NCBI GenBank assembly: GCA_001414485.1
Contig: LLEY01000243.1
Location: forward strand, 1 to 64,000
Direction: 5' to 3'
Source: Calycina herbarum
Taxonomy: Eukaryota; Ascomycota; Leotiomycetes; Helotiales; Pezizellaceae
Length of the DNA stretch: 64,000 bases
Within the stretch, counting starts at the first letter, position 1. Each line of letters begins with the position of its first letter. The translations under genes were made by a program, and so were the position numbers. Shown in pieces: positions 23,370 through 35,801 of this stretch. Below the pieces are notes generated by a model that made no database searches, was not told the origin of the DNA, and saw only the letters and a program-made list of their open reading frames with translations.

Positions 23370-26300
23370 TTCGGTAGTCCCGCTACTGAATATTCACTTG
23401 TGGGTGCTCACATCGACTAAAAGGTAGTTGCACAGTTTGGTCGACCAAGAAGATGCATGAGCTTATTGTTTTCGTTTGTTACTGGGTGTATATGGGTTTC
23501 GTGGGGGGGGGAAATTGTGTCTTGAGAATTGGGTTGGGGGCCGTATCATCGCTATGCCTTGTATCTGTAACCTGCTCCTTCATAGTCATTGCTACCAATA
23601 TCAGACCTTCATTCTGGCCGCCTCAATCGAGGTTGAGGTACTCGCAATTGCTTGGAGTGATGGCGACAATGTATGAATAGCTCAAACTAGAAGTTGCTGG
23701 AGTTTCGAGATGATGTTGCAAAATCAACTTCGTCAAGCGACATTGATGAGCAATACATTGCCACCATGTATGGGTTGCTTCGTCGGCCTCGAGTTCTCTT
23801 TGCGGGAGGTGTCTTTTAAGAAAGTTTCTTTATATGCGTGTTTGCTGTATACCAAGCGGAAAATAGTTCCACAAGTCGTCAAGTTATCGATGATCTTTGC
23901 ATGTTTATTTGCCTATGTAAGAGCAAGCACTCATAGAAGGGGTCTCATTACGATTTGTAGCCAGTTACTGGCCTCGGTCCTTGAACCGTATACGAGAAGA
24001 TGTTTAGGTGGCAACAAGCAACATGCATGCATAGGTAGGGAAAGGATATTGCTTCGTTCAGAAGTACGACATTTTCCTTCCGCCTTGCATGTTCGTGCCT
24101 CTACGCGCCTATTGTGTTCTTCCTTTCTGTCCGGTGGAAGGAGGAAAGAAGGATTCAGCATTGGCGTTTCTTGGGACAGTGGACACTGGTGCATGTTTAC
24201 GCTCTCGGAGCGCTACAAATGGAGACACCGCTTCCTGCAGGTCCCCAAACTCGTTCAATTAAGCGTCTACTTCAGGTGGCGGGGAGACCTTATACACTTT
24301 ATTTGTCTCTAATGGGTGAGACGGAGGTGGGGTATATGTGCGTCGGTTTATTAAAGCGGCTGGTGGCTTGTTGTACATATGTCCTTGCCCTCCCAAGGTT
24401 GTCATCGGATGGCCATGGTTTTGAAAATTCATGAGAATTTGAGTGAGAGCTTTCAAATGGTGGTACCATGTGGAGGGAACAACACCGGTTTTCATCGGAG
24501 CGAAGGTGGTTAGATTCAAAGGTTGAACCCACTGCATATCAACACCGGGCTTCCAGGTGTCATCTCCTTCTGGTTCTTACCTTCCCTGGTTTAAACCCTT
24601 ACCTACTCTCTCATTTAAAAACCCCGCATTATGGAGGTTGTTCGGAGCTCACGGTCTCACTGTTGAATAGCCATGCTCGCCGATTATCCTTGGTCCCTGC
24701 AGCATGCAGGCTGCAACTGGCAGATCAATACCAGCATCACCACACCACAATTTCTTGTTCCAGATGACTACAGAATGTTCTACGTGGTACCTAAACAATT
24801 CATACATTCGCGACAGGCTACAAATTCCATATCGGAACGGAGCTTCACAACACCGTGATGCATTATCACAACCCCGCAGTTATGGCGGAATGTACCGAGT
24901 GGTCATCATGTAAACCGTTGGATGAAACTTGTCAGTTACACCCATGGTTGTTCTCGATGTACCTTCCTACTTTGGTGGGCAGGGCTATACGCAGCACGTG
25001 CTGGCAACCAATACGTCCTGTGTCTCATCGCCGATGCCCGATCAAAATAACAAATCCTTCCATGATGCAATAATTTATTGCCCTTTCGTTTGTTTGCAGT
25101 TGCGGTAGACTTCATGGCCTCTATGATCAAAATTTGCATCAATTACTCCGTCTTTTGCTCAGCGCTTTGCATCACCTCGCTTGTTGGCAGGATCTCCGAT
25201 TCAATGCCATGCCCCATAGCCAGGGGTGGCTAGCTAGTGCCGCAGCGGCTAATTGACCTGGCGAAGAAAAAGTGGCAGCACAATTTAGGTCCCTGCTAAA
25301 ATCGCATCGTAATAAATTAACAACCACTTATCGTAAAAATATAAAATAAATATGAATAGGTGCGCAAGAGGCTAGTTTACCCTGTTCTTGAAAGTTGAGA
25401 GTTTTTATATTATATGCGTTGAGTTATGTTCGTTGGTATTTCTTGAAGCATAAAGTAATGCTGCCACTTTTTCTGTCCACCGGGAGGGAAGGTACAAGAA
25501 AAGCGGCATCGACAGACAAACTTTTGTTGTGATAGTTTTCATACCTGATTCATGGCGTAATATGAAAACTATTTCCGCTGCTGAAAGACTTTGTATCAAT
25601 AGATTTTTTATATACCCAAATTTCGGTCATTATTCTGTGACCAAAAAGTGACCACGCTTTTTTGATGGTATTTGCACAGTATATGGAACGCCCTCAAACT
25701 TGGTGCCGCTTTGCCTATCTGGGAGACGCCCCTGCTAAGAAGCGGCTGTATTGTTGTCGCTTCACTTACAGCCTTTACCTGGTTACTGTCCTAGTACCGC
25801 CTATCTATGAAATCTTGTTGGACAGCGGGATCTCCTAAAGTAGCGTTCAAGAGAATCAACAAGCTTTCTCATGTTTTATCAGCAATGACAAAATACATCT
25901 ACCAATGCCTGTCGTTCATTACCCCACAATGGAACATGAATCTTTCTTCCGCATTTCCTACACCTGATTTCTTGCTAGCAGTGGGCGACTAGCTTCCTTG
26001 AACAAGAGCAAGGCCCCCGAGATAATCCACCCCGTGAACTTCCCAATGGAGATATCCTCCTTCCTATCAGAGGCCATTGAAAGGTTACAATACTTGCTCT
26101 GTGGGCCAAGATATCGGGGATGAAGTTGAAAGTCTTTCTGCGGCAAGGGAAATGTACTACCCAATGATGAAATTGTGTCTTTTAAATCCATGCAAACGGT
26201 GGCAAAGAGGGCAGAAGAGAAAATACACCAATGATGTGCAGACTCTGAACCATATACTGCATCACAACGAGTCTAACGTGCTCTAAGGCGCGATTTTCCT

Positions 26301-26428
26301 ACCATGTGTCAAGTACTATAGAGGCTCCGCCACTTGTTTATATATGTCCCATTTGTGCCGCAATTGCTCAGGTCCTGACTCCAGACCCATTCTCACCTCA
26401 TTATTCCAAATCATTTTTTCCCTTCATC
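23370..26428. other. 3-kb gene-poor region
   Basis: The longest open frame (23710-24312, plus strand) has 200 codons but no recognisable domain or splice partner. The AT content rises around 25300-25680. No terminal repeats, tRNA or coding fragments with clear family motifs were found. The last few hundred bases probably contain the promoter of the adenylation-fusion gene. Confidence 0.35.
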
Positions 26429-29400
26429 ATGCGGTCGCTTCTTCACAGCCAGAGCTTGTCTCCAAGCGAACTCGCACGCTTCTCCACTGTTAGTCAGGGG
26501 ATTGCGATCCAGCCCGCTTTCGACCTCGTCCATCGCGCCTTTGAGGACAAAGCACACTCGCAAGCCAGTGATGTAGCAGTAGAGCACGATGGGCAGACGA
26601 TCACTTATGGGGAGCTGGATCGTAAGGCGAATCTCTTGGCTAATCACTTGATTGTTCAGGGGTTGAAGCCGGGTGAGAAGGTGTGCTTGGTGGCACAGAG
26701 GAGTATCCCTATGGTTGTGGGGATCTTTGCGATTTTGAAGGCTGGGTGTCAGTATGTTCCGCTTGATGGGGGGGTTGTTCCGGAACTTTTCCTCAGTCAT
26801 GTTGTTGCGAATACCAAGGCTACTGTTGTTCTTTGCTTGCAACGATATTTTGAGAAAGTTAAGGTATGTCGCCCTTTCCATGGATTCTGATCTTTCCTGG
26901 AATGATTCGCACGACTACTTTAGAAGCCCTAAGCCACAAGCTATATTGCAGTGCATGACTTGAAGAGACCCCTTTACATACTATTAAAACAAACTGACTC
27001 TGAGATTCTATTGTTTAGCGCTGCACTACCAACCAATCCATCGTGGCACTCGGTGTCAATTTAGAGAATGAACTTTCAACCTCCTCTGACACGCCTGTCG
27101 TCGCACTCACACCCGCAGATGGCGCCTACGTGATCTACACTTCAGGTAAGTAGTTCAACCTGTCGTTCAATCCTTATATATCTAAGCGATTCTAGGAACA
27201 ACCGGAACTCCAAAAGGGGTTGACGTCACGCACCAAAATGTTACCAATCTACTCTGTCTACGACCCGGGTCCCTGGGAATCCAACGTGGCACAATCGTGC
27301 CTCAACTACTCTCTGTTTCCTTTGACATGGGTAAATAATCAAATACTTCCCTGTTCGTCTATCAGTCACTGTTGCTAATGTTTATTTTTAGGCCAGTGGG
27401 AGATCCTTGGCACTTTGCTAAATGGGGGGATGTTGCTGCTGAGGACTTCTGATTGGAGTGCTGCGCTTAAACGGGTATGTATTTGTGTACTTTTTTGCTT
27501 GTTTTATTGGTTACCGGTTTGTGGCTGTGGATGAAGTCTTTACCTTCCCTCCCCTCCCCCACAATGCAGAATCTCTGCAGGGAGGTTGGGAAGCGAATTT
27601 GGAAAGGAGGGGCCTTTCGCTGCACATTGCTTGGGAAATGCCAGTCCACATGCTACCTTCCAGAAGCCATAGGAGGAGCGACGATCTTGCTCGAACTAGC
27701 TTGGAGAATCGAACTGCCGAGTCTTGATTCTCCCAGTGTGGCTCACAAGATGCTCCTAAACCTCTTACGGTTCTCCTTGATGGGCAAAGAGGGAAGTGTA
27801 TGCAGTGTGTTGTAATGCCACGACACAATCCCCCTGTGCTCATTAGAGTATCAAGTCTCCCAGTCTGGAGAAAGCCCCAGGCACACTCTTGCTCTGCCGG
27901 GACGAAAACCATGTGGAACACTAAACTGACACTTCATATACAGGCGCATGTTGTAATCGCCACACCCTCGATCCTTGCTACACTGCAGCGAGAATCCTAT
28001 CCCAGTATACACACCGTCGCTCTAGCCGGCGAACCTTGTCCCAAATCGTAAGTCGTGGAACCCCAAGACTCAAGTACGTGGCTAATTGTAGAATCTTAGA
28101 CTTGCGGATGATTGGTCTCAACATGTCAATCTCTACAATTGCTGCGGACCTACGGAGGTCACTATTGTCAATACCATGAGTCGACATGTATCGGGTACAA
28201 CGCTGTCAATTGGAGGCCCGAACCCGAATACTAATGTTTATATCCTCGATGAGGATGAGAATCCCGTTGCGGTGGGTGAGATTGGGGTTATGTGGGCTGG
28301 AGGGAGGTGTGTCTCACGGGGGTATGTTGGGATGTCGGAGTTGACGGAGAAGAAGTTTAAGTGGGATAAGTTTGTTGATGATGGGTATGTTCGTTCTTTG
28401 GTTGAGAGTTACTGTCATGCTTTACTGATGGTTTGGGGTTTAGATCTTTGATGTTTAATACTGGGGACCTTGGGCGATGGCTTGAGGATGGGACGTTGGA
28501 GAATCATGGGAGGGTTGATGATCAAGTTAAGATCAAGGTTAGTACTTTTTGATGAGATTTGGATGAGACATGCTGACTTTGAATAGGGATTCAGAGTTGA
28601 ACTTGATGGTGTTTCGGCGGCAGTCGAGGTAAGCATTTATACTTTCGGATTCAAGAAATCGTGACACTTGGGTCCAAACAACGCAGCTGTCCAGAGATTT
28701 CTCTTCAAATCATGAGTAGATTCCGGCGTCATTTGGACACTAGTGGCGAAATTTTACACTCAGTGGTGTCATTTAGTCTGCCCAAACATTTGCTAATAGC
28801 GATTTAGAAAGTCGCAGGGGTCACCAGAGCTTGTGCAATCCTACACGAGTGCACTCTCTGGGGATTTTATTCTGGACCATCATACTTGGATGAAGCTCTT
28901 ATCAAAGAAGTCGTCACAAAACATCAGCCATATTACTCGGTTCCAGAAAAATGGGAGTACCGATCAATACTACCACTCACCTCGAATGGAAAGACCGACC
29001 GCAAGGCAATCATCGCCTCCATCGGCAAGCCTCAACTAACAGTCGCAAGCGACAACGAGAAGCAACTCCTAGAACAAGTCCTCGACATCAGCCAACCCGA
29101 AAAAGCACATGTGCAAATCAACACTATACCAGAATCCTCCTCATCCACTAACTCGCTTAAAGAAATCGACTATTCATTGCCGGAGAAAAATGGAAGACAT
29201 GTTCTTCGTTCTGTTCGACACCGAGTTTTCTCGCTCTACCGCAGGTTCTTTACGCTGGTTACGATTGTCAATTTTGCTACCCTGGTTGGGATTATGGTTT
29301 CGCCTAGGATGAGGAGGTTGGAGTATGTTGCTACTGCTATTGCGAGTAATTTGACGGCTAGTGTGCTTTTTAGGCAGGAGTATGTTGTTAATTTGTTGTT

Positions 29401-30662
29401 TGGGATTGCTTGTTCGGTGCCGGTTTCTGGTAAGTTTCTTTTTCTTTTTCTTGGCCGTTGTGGTATGAGTGTGAGAAATGGGTTCGAGTCCAGAAAAATG
29501 CCTTGCGACTCTCCAATTTCAAAAGATGTAAACTAACTTTGAGACAGCACCTCTCTGGATTCGACGAAACTGCGCCAAAGTATACCATATCGGAGGTCTG
29601 CACAGTGGGTTCGCGGTTGGTTCTGTGACTTGGCTGCTTGTGTTTACAGTCATGGCTACGATCCAGAGAGCTTCCCCTGCTGTCTTGACCATAACATATG
29701 TCCTAGACTGCCTGCTTCTCGCGATTTGTGCTCTTGCCCATCCAACCTTCCGAGTCAAAGCACACAATCATTTCGAACTCACTCACCGGTTTGCCGGATG
29801 GACGGCTTTAGCACTTTTCTGGGTCCAGACATTTGTCCAAGTAGCTGATACACGATCAAGTGCTCACCAAAGTCTCGGATACATACTTCCCAGAACACCA
29901 GGTATATGGCTACTTACAGTGGCAACAGCAAGTATTGTCCTCCCATGGATCAATCTCCGAAAAGTGGAAGTAAAATCCGAAGTCCTCTCTCCTCACGCTG
30001 TCCGTCTCCATTTCAACTACACCACCCCAGTCGTCGGAACCGCTGTCAGAATCTCAGAACGACCACTACTAGAATGGCACGCCTTCGCCACAATTTCTAA
30101 ACCCACCTTTCCAAGAGCACCTACCATAAACAACGAATATGTCCGCAACGACGGAAAAGGCTTCTCCCTCCTCGTCTCCAACGCAGGAGACTGGACAAAA
30201 CGCCAAATCAACCGCGCCCCTACAAAACTCTACGTCCGCGGCGTCCCAGCCTGTGGAGTCCTCCGTATCGCTCCCCTTTTTAAATCCATCGTCCTCGTCG
30301 CCACCGGATCGGGTATCGGTCCTTGTCTTCCAGTGATCTATCGCGCGGCTTTGACTAAGAATCTCCCACCAGGATCGAAAGAACGACATATTCCGATTCG
30401 GGTCTTCTGGAGTACGCCGAATCCGCTGAAGACTTTTGGACAGGAGATCCAGGATGCGATTTTAGCTGCTGATCCCGAGGCGGTTATTCATGATACTAGG
30501 ACAATGGGACGGCCGGATATGGTTGCTGTTAGTTGGAGACTGAAGGTTGAGAGTGGGGCTGAGGCGGTTTGTGTTATTGCTAATCAGAAGTTAACGCAGA
30601 GGGTTGTCTATGGGATGGAGAGTCGGGGGGTGCCGGGGTATGGGGCGATTTTTGATTCGTAG
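26429..30662 (+). CDS. NRPS-like adenylation domain fused to membrane ferric/ferredoxin-reductase-like module
   Basis: Ten exons: 26429-26863, 27019-27145, 27196-27330, 27392-27474, 27944-28047, 28100-28384, 28444-28537, 28587-28628, 28808-29429 and 29548-30662, with consistent phase throughout and about 1013 residues. Residues 1-500 form an adenylation domain: [69 protein letters not shown] and the lysine motif SNGKTDRK. No carrier-protein motif (GGDSL/I-like) follows. From about 570, several membrane helices carry conserved histidines ([24 protein letters not shown]). The last ~220 residues resemble an NAD(P)H/FAD reductase, with [15 protein letters not shown]. The A domain should activate a carboxylic acid as an AMP ester; how the membrane module uses it is unknown. 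Related fusions exist in other fungi, to my knowledge uncharacterised. Intron 4 is unusually long (469 nt). Confidence 0.85.
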
Positions 30663-31769
30663 AGAGGGGGGTTGGGGTTGAGAAGGGATAAGAGGGAGGG
30701 AAAAAACTTGAAGTGAGGATATGATAGGATATTTGGGAAAATTGAGCTGGGAGAATGAATGGAGGATCTTTGGGGGTTTTTTCTTGTATGCGTTTTTCTT
30801 TGGGGACGAATTTAGTGTTTCTTTCTTTCTTTATTAGATGTCCGTTCGTTCGTTGTAATGAGATTTGCATTTATCCTTGCTCTATCACTCGCTTAAATAT
30901 TTGAGAAGTGGTCTCGCGGTGGATATTAGACGCGGTTGTAAATAGATAACCTGTTGTCCTAGTTTCTAGTATTATATGACTCATCCCTTGCCTCGTATCT
31001 TCAAATAAGAAACCTAGGAGATAACTCAGAAAGTCATTGTGACTAAGTGGTAGTATCGTTGTCCTCACATTACTGACAGGTCCCTCATAGATTTTTTCGA
31101 AGTCTTCGAATCCAGTTTCCTAGAACTACAACAGACCGGATGTTGCTTCGAACACCCTCGCCATCAAACCGCTCTATTGACCTACGTTCTGTGCATAGGC
31201 TGGTTTATCCTTCGATATATCCCCTTGCACTTTTCCTCTTTTCAGACTGGTTTATATCAGACTTCTGAAGTATGATGTATAGTCAGTGTGATACATGGCT
31301 GGACCTCAGTACTGTGGGATGACCACTTGGTGTAGGATGGTGTTAAGTAAGTGGATTGCTTTCTGCCTCCTCTCTTGCTACTGCTTGGACTTGACTTGGC
31401 TTTTCTTTTTTTGTGGATTTTTTGATAAACATGAGAAAATGGTATTTATATACTTTCTAGAGACACACACCTGTGAAGGTTCAAAGAAAGCAGTTTTACT
31501 ATCATCGGTTTATCTTAGTATGGTAAATGATTCAAATTAGTACAAATAAAACTACCGCCAGACATACAAGTGAGAGCGGAAGGCACAAATCGGTAGTTTG
31601 ATGTCCAGCCAACAGTCAAACCGATAGGCATAGTCAGCACTTGTCAGACATCCACCTTCAGAATCGTCATTTTGATCTCCCCAGTTTCTTGACGCCATAT
31701 GTGACTCGCCATATCCCCAAGAACAAAACACAAATCCACCAAAAGCAACCGGATCCTTCAGCGTTGAAA
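30663..31769. other. convergent intergenic region
   Basis: The region lies between convergent genes. A stretch at about 31040-31115 has box A- and box B-like motifs of a tRNA gene but cannot fold as one. No coding sequence is supported. Confidence 0.35.
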
Positions 31770-32414
31770 TCAGTGGCAAGCCTTCCCAAATTTCCGTAAA
31801 CGGACATAATTATACGGCAAGGGCGCCAAAAACCCCGCACCCATAGACAACAAAGCCGCCCCCCAAAAATAAGGATCATGAAAGGCCACAACACCACCCG
31901 TAAGATGATAATCCACAGCATTAGACACCGCCTCCATCGACAACATGGAAACAAGACTCATACCAAGAGCTGTTCTCAGAGCAGTAGAAATATCAAGCTG
32001 ATCCTTTCCATAGCGAAGTAGAACTGTTTCGAGCGCTATTGAGGTAGCTAGTCCCGATGCCATGGAGATGGCCATGATGGATCCGGTTCCTATTTCTGGG
32101 TGGAAGGACTGGAGGTACCACATTGAGCTGAAATCGCCGGTTGTACAGCCGATGAGGCAGCGGGAGGTGTTGACACCTGCTCGTCGCCACGCAGATTTCA
32201 AGGTCCAGAATGAGAGCTCGGTGTATCCGGGTTTGTGTTTGGGCTTGGCATTCTGGCAGGCTGAGCGGACATGGGTCTGTTTGGGCAGCAAAGCGGTCGT
32301 TCTTCTCCTTACGAAGGCTATGGGTTCTCGTGCTGATGCTCCAAAGTACCTCAAGTTAGAATTGAGCTTTCCGTGTACAAGGAAGCCCGAAGGACGTGGT
32401 AAACAAATCATCAT
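31770..32414 (-). CDS. DUF4396-like membrane protein
   Basis: A single uninterrupted frame of 214 residues. The first ~80 residues are Arg/Ser/Thr-rich with few acids and could be a mitochondrial targeting region. They are followed by WRRAGVNTSRCLIGCTTGDF, the kind of Cys-Gly-Asp block seen in DUF4396 proteins. Later hydrophobic helices are GSIMAISMASGLATSIALE, ALRTALGMSLVSMLSMEAV and FWGAALLSMGAGFLAPLPYN, giving about three or four membrane passes. Many bacterial and fungal DUF4396 proteins are uncharacterised membrane proteins. Its 3' end faces the 3' end of the adenylation-fusion gene, 1.1 kb away. Assignment to the DUF is from memory of the motif, so moderate confidence; coding status is well supported by the helices. 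Confidence 0.7.
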   Translation of the reverse strand: MMICLPRPSGFLVHGKLNSNLRYFGASAREPIAFVRRRTTALLPKQTHVRSACQNAKPKHKPGYTELSFWTLKSAWRRAGVNTSRCLIGCTTGDFSSMWYLQSFHPEIGTGSIMAISMASGLATSIALETVLLRYGKDQLDISTALRTALGMSLVSMLSMEAVSNAVDYHLTGGVVAFHDPYFWGAALLSMGAGFLAPLPYNYVRLRKFGKACH

Positions 32415-33870
32415 GATAAAGCTAGCAAGTATTTGCAGATCAGGCCGTGCGGACCGAACCTAAAGATTGTTGTGGATGATGGTTGGTGGGCGTTAAAGAA
32501 AATGTGACCTTGTAGTCTAATTTCTACGGAGATCACATATCGGGGATTTTTTTTACGTGGCCGCAGAGACCGGATCTAGCCGTGCAGTTATTGCCGCAAA
32601 AAACACGCAATACAAAACCCATCTTCCTTTGTGGAATCGTCTATTTCAGCTTGAAAATGTATTTCTCGACTACCCTTCTTTCCCAAAGACAACCTTGGGG
32701 AAGATGTGGCATTTTCCAAGAATACCGAACTTGACTCTTCGTCTACGCCTTCCCCCTATTACCCTAGAAATTCTTATAAAATTCCAATCATTATACGAGA
32801 ACATTTATAAGAATGTCGATTCCGATTCTTCTAGACGTTTCCAAAGAATAGACGCAATTGTCCCGAACCTTTATGAATGTTGTTTGCAAAGGTAGGTGTA
32901 CCTAGAGAAAAGCCTGCGCTTGTGATCGTCCGAACTTCGCTCGTTTATTTCAATCGTTCTAAATTAGTTGAAATAGTTCAATTACGTGAATGAAGTTCTA
33001 GGCCCTACCAAATGTGACAGAGTACTCTATGCCGTTGCTACTTCACAATAACACGAATAATAATACACTTTAAGATGACGAGAGAAATCGAGCTTGGAGT
33101 GCGGAGAAATAAGCTTGACCCTGGCCCCACGAAAAGCCCCGCCCCCTGCGGCTCTTAAGAAGTCTATTTGAGGATGCGAAAAGCAGCAGTTGGTCTTGTG
33201 AAAGTAAATCAGTCGAGATAGACCATTCCGAGGAGCAATCGCTTAGGAGTATGTCTCAGGAGAAACTCTTACTTGCTTGCAATTGAAATATAAAAAAGAA
33301 GATTATTTTACCTTCTGGATAAGGGAATTATTAAGAGTTTTCTTTTCTTCTCAATTAGGTCTCTTCACTGCTGCTTTTATTTCTTGAGCGGACCTCCCCC
33401 TGTTGGCTCTCTGTTCCCTCCGGCGATGCGTCACTCTGTTGATGCCTCCGCTGGAAAAAACCTGGCATTATTCAGACAGCGAATCAACAGCTGTCTCCTC
33501 CGCCCAATCCAAGCATATCGCTGACGATGATTCGACGCATTCGCCCAATTCCATGCAGTGAGATTAGGCATGGGTTTGCGTCACATGATGTGGTGTTGGC
33601 GGTGGGCGCAGCCTGCAATACTTAAGCCAGCCGTTCGCGACAATTCTCTTCCCTTCCTCTCCACCACACTCAAGGGTCGCAAAATCACCACGATACTCTC
33701 TAGTCTTTCTTTGAATCCCTAGAGATATCTGCCTGGGCCCAGTCAATCTTTTTTGTGCGTCAATTCTCCCTCACGACTCCTCACCTTCCTTTCGTCGCTC
33801 GTTCACCCCCGAAAACACCCCTCTATCCCCATCAGAAGCGCTCTCAACGTCAACCACCCCCACCGCCGCC
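32415..33870. other. divergent intergenic region
   Basis: This 1.5-kb space separates the divergent DUF4396-like and BTB genes. A pyrimidine-rich block (about 33640-33840, CCCTTCCTCT, CACCCCCACC) just upstream of 33871 looks like the BTB gene's core promoter and leader. No other gene seen. Confidence 0.4.
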
Positions 33871-34836
33871 ATGTTCAAACGCTCATTCAGGACCAATGAC
33901 CGCGTGGAAAAGGCGACGAAGTTGAAGAAGTCCTCACGGGATCGAGATGCGAAGTTGGCGAAATTGAAGAAATCGTTTGAGAGCTCGCCCGTCTCGAGGT
34001 ACGCGCTGCAGCCTTGCCTGATTTTAGGAGCAAACGGGATTTTGGTGGTTGGAGATAGTGGCTAACGGGTGCCTCAACTAGCTCTCTCACCTCGCGAATT
34101 GTGACCTTCACAGTTGGCAAGGAAGGACGATTATTTGCGGCCCACGAAGATGTCCTCGCCGTTTCACCGTTTTTCACAACGGCGTGTCGTGGATCCATCC
34201 GTGATTCGCAGAACATGAGGATCGATCTCCCCGATGAAGAACCCGAAATCTTCTCGTGCGTACTCGAGTACCTATACAAGGGCGACTACTACCCCCGCTT
34301 GGTGCACAACAAGCGCCGAAACTCTTGGGAACTCGAGGATGCCGAGAAGTCCCCAAACCCAGAAAACCCCGGTGGCCGCGGATCCGTCGAGGCTACAACC
34401 TTTCTCTCCAGCGTGGGAGAACACCTTCTACGGGACACCGTCATATATTGTGCCGCGGAGAAGTACGGCCTGGAGGAGCTCAAGCGCCTTGCACTTCGGA
34501 AGCAAGGTCTGCAGAGTGGAATCGAGGTCGCGACGATCCTTCGCAGTGCACGGTATGCCTATGACAACACGCCGGACTCGGACTCGCGATTGCGCGCTCA
34601 TTATCTTGCCCTGATTATCAGATGTCGCAAGACATTTAAGAGGAGCGGAACCATGCAGACAGAAATGGAGAGTGGTGGTAAACTTTTCTTTGACCTTTTC
34701 GTAGCTCTATGCAACCATGTCGATGATATTGTGGATATGGGGTAAGCTTTTTTCGTGGACGATCTTTGTTGCTATACTCATCCCTCGAAATCATGCTGAC
34801 TTTTCAAGCAACGCTCGTTCCCCACAAACCATCTAA
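33871..34836 (+). CDS. BTB/POZ domain protein
   Basis: Exons are 33871-33998, 34082-34741 and 34809-34836, giving 271 residues. The N-terminal 45 residues are basic (KKSSRDRDAKLAKLKKS). The BTB fold follows at roughly 47-170: RIVTFTVGKEGRLFAAHEDV, LAVSPFFTTACRG, then LPDEEPEIFSCVLEYLYKGDY, the classic BTB helix-strand pattern. An extended insert (KRRNSWELEDAEKSPNPEN) and a helical region (YCAAEKYGLEELKRLALRK) complete it. BTB domains dimerise and often serve as adaptors for CUL3 ubiquitin ligases; in moulds large families of such small BTB proteins are of unknown role. The last exon adds only nine codons and its acceptor is the weakest part of the model. Confidence 0.85.
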
Positions 34837-35801
34837 AAAGGTTGCAATATTCTGCGTGAGGTACCTGGCTCGGAGTTGAACAAATTTGAATTTCGAGGAC
34901 GACAGCTCATCTCCATCAGATTGGACCCATTTATGGAATTTGCGCTTCGCCAAATTTCACTTCTATCAATGAGGTTGGCCGCCTTTCCTGATGACGGAAC
35001 TATCATCAATCCTCTACTCTTTTTCTAATACCCCCTGCTTTGCTGTTTTTTGATATCACATTGGAAATGGAAAGGAAATTTGCGTTTGCTATTTTGTTAT
35101 GACAGGTCGATTTGTGTGATCTCTTGTGCTTTTTGAGAATGGTGCCTTGAGGGCGTTGTTTTTCTTTTAGTATAGGGTTTACTTACCTACCACTTAGGTC
35201 GGGCGACCTCCTCGCGCCACTCTCTTCTCATTGTTATTTTTAGTTTCTGTTGGGATGCATGGGGATGCTGTAGCTGTATGTCTATTTCATGATCTTGATG
35301 GTTATGGATCGGGGAAATCGCGTCCCTAGTGGATGGTGATTTCGGACTAGGCCCTCTTTCAGGGTGTGTGTAATGAGAAAATTTCGGCCACCTCATAAAC
35401 TTGTTCTCTCGTCGCTGTTCTGTTGTGATTTCTGATGTTCGGTAAGAATCCCGGGCTTTTCTCTGTCTAAAAATTGTTGCACAATTTCAACCATCCTAGG
35501 AGGGCACTCAAGAAGTGGTTCTCCTATGAAAATGAGTATAATAGTTTCAGAGTTTGTTTTTCTTCGGAATTATTTGCAAACCCTCACTATAGCCGCAGCT
35601 TTCACGTCGCCTCTACATCGTATTTTCTCCTTACGTCAGTCTCCTTTCTAGCCCCAAAGTCTGGTTGGCTTACTCGTGGCTTGTTCGTGGGTTTGAATTC
35701 ATCAAACTTTAGTTCTGCTTTTCCCGACCGCTCCTCTTCAAGAGTTAGTCGAGCGCTCGATTTGCCTCTTACTGTACTATGTGATCAAAAACACAGAATC
35801 T
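34837..35801. other. intergenic, nothing recognised
   Basis: The BTB transcript's 3' region and about 0.8 kb of sequence without motifs. A plus-strand frame at 35474-35860 lacks domain features and overlaps the broken acidic-gene copy in another frame, so it is treated as chance. Confidence 0.35.

Noticed and set aside
23710..24312. 200-codon open frame on the plus strand
   Set aside because: No domain, no low-complexity or membrane pattern of a real protein, no splice partners; length alone is weak evidence.
26306..26428. Longer N-terminus for the adenylation protein
   Set aside because: That frame opens with GTG; the first ATG in frame is 26429, which matches the family start.
29470..29490. 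Perfect box B-like GGTTCGAGTCC in intron 9 of the adenylation-fusion gene
   Set aside because: No box A or cloverleaf around it; chance match within an intron.
31040..31115. tRNA-like sequence with box A (TGACTAAGTGG) and box B (CTTCGAATCC)
   Set aside because: The T-stem and acceptor stem cannot pair and spacing is wrong for a plain tRNA; at best a tRNA-derived relic.
34234..34614. Open frames overlapping the BTB gene in other frames
   Set aside because: They are shadows of the BTB exon; only the main frame has the BTB helix-strand pattern.
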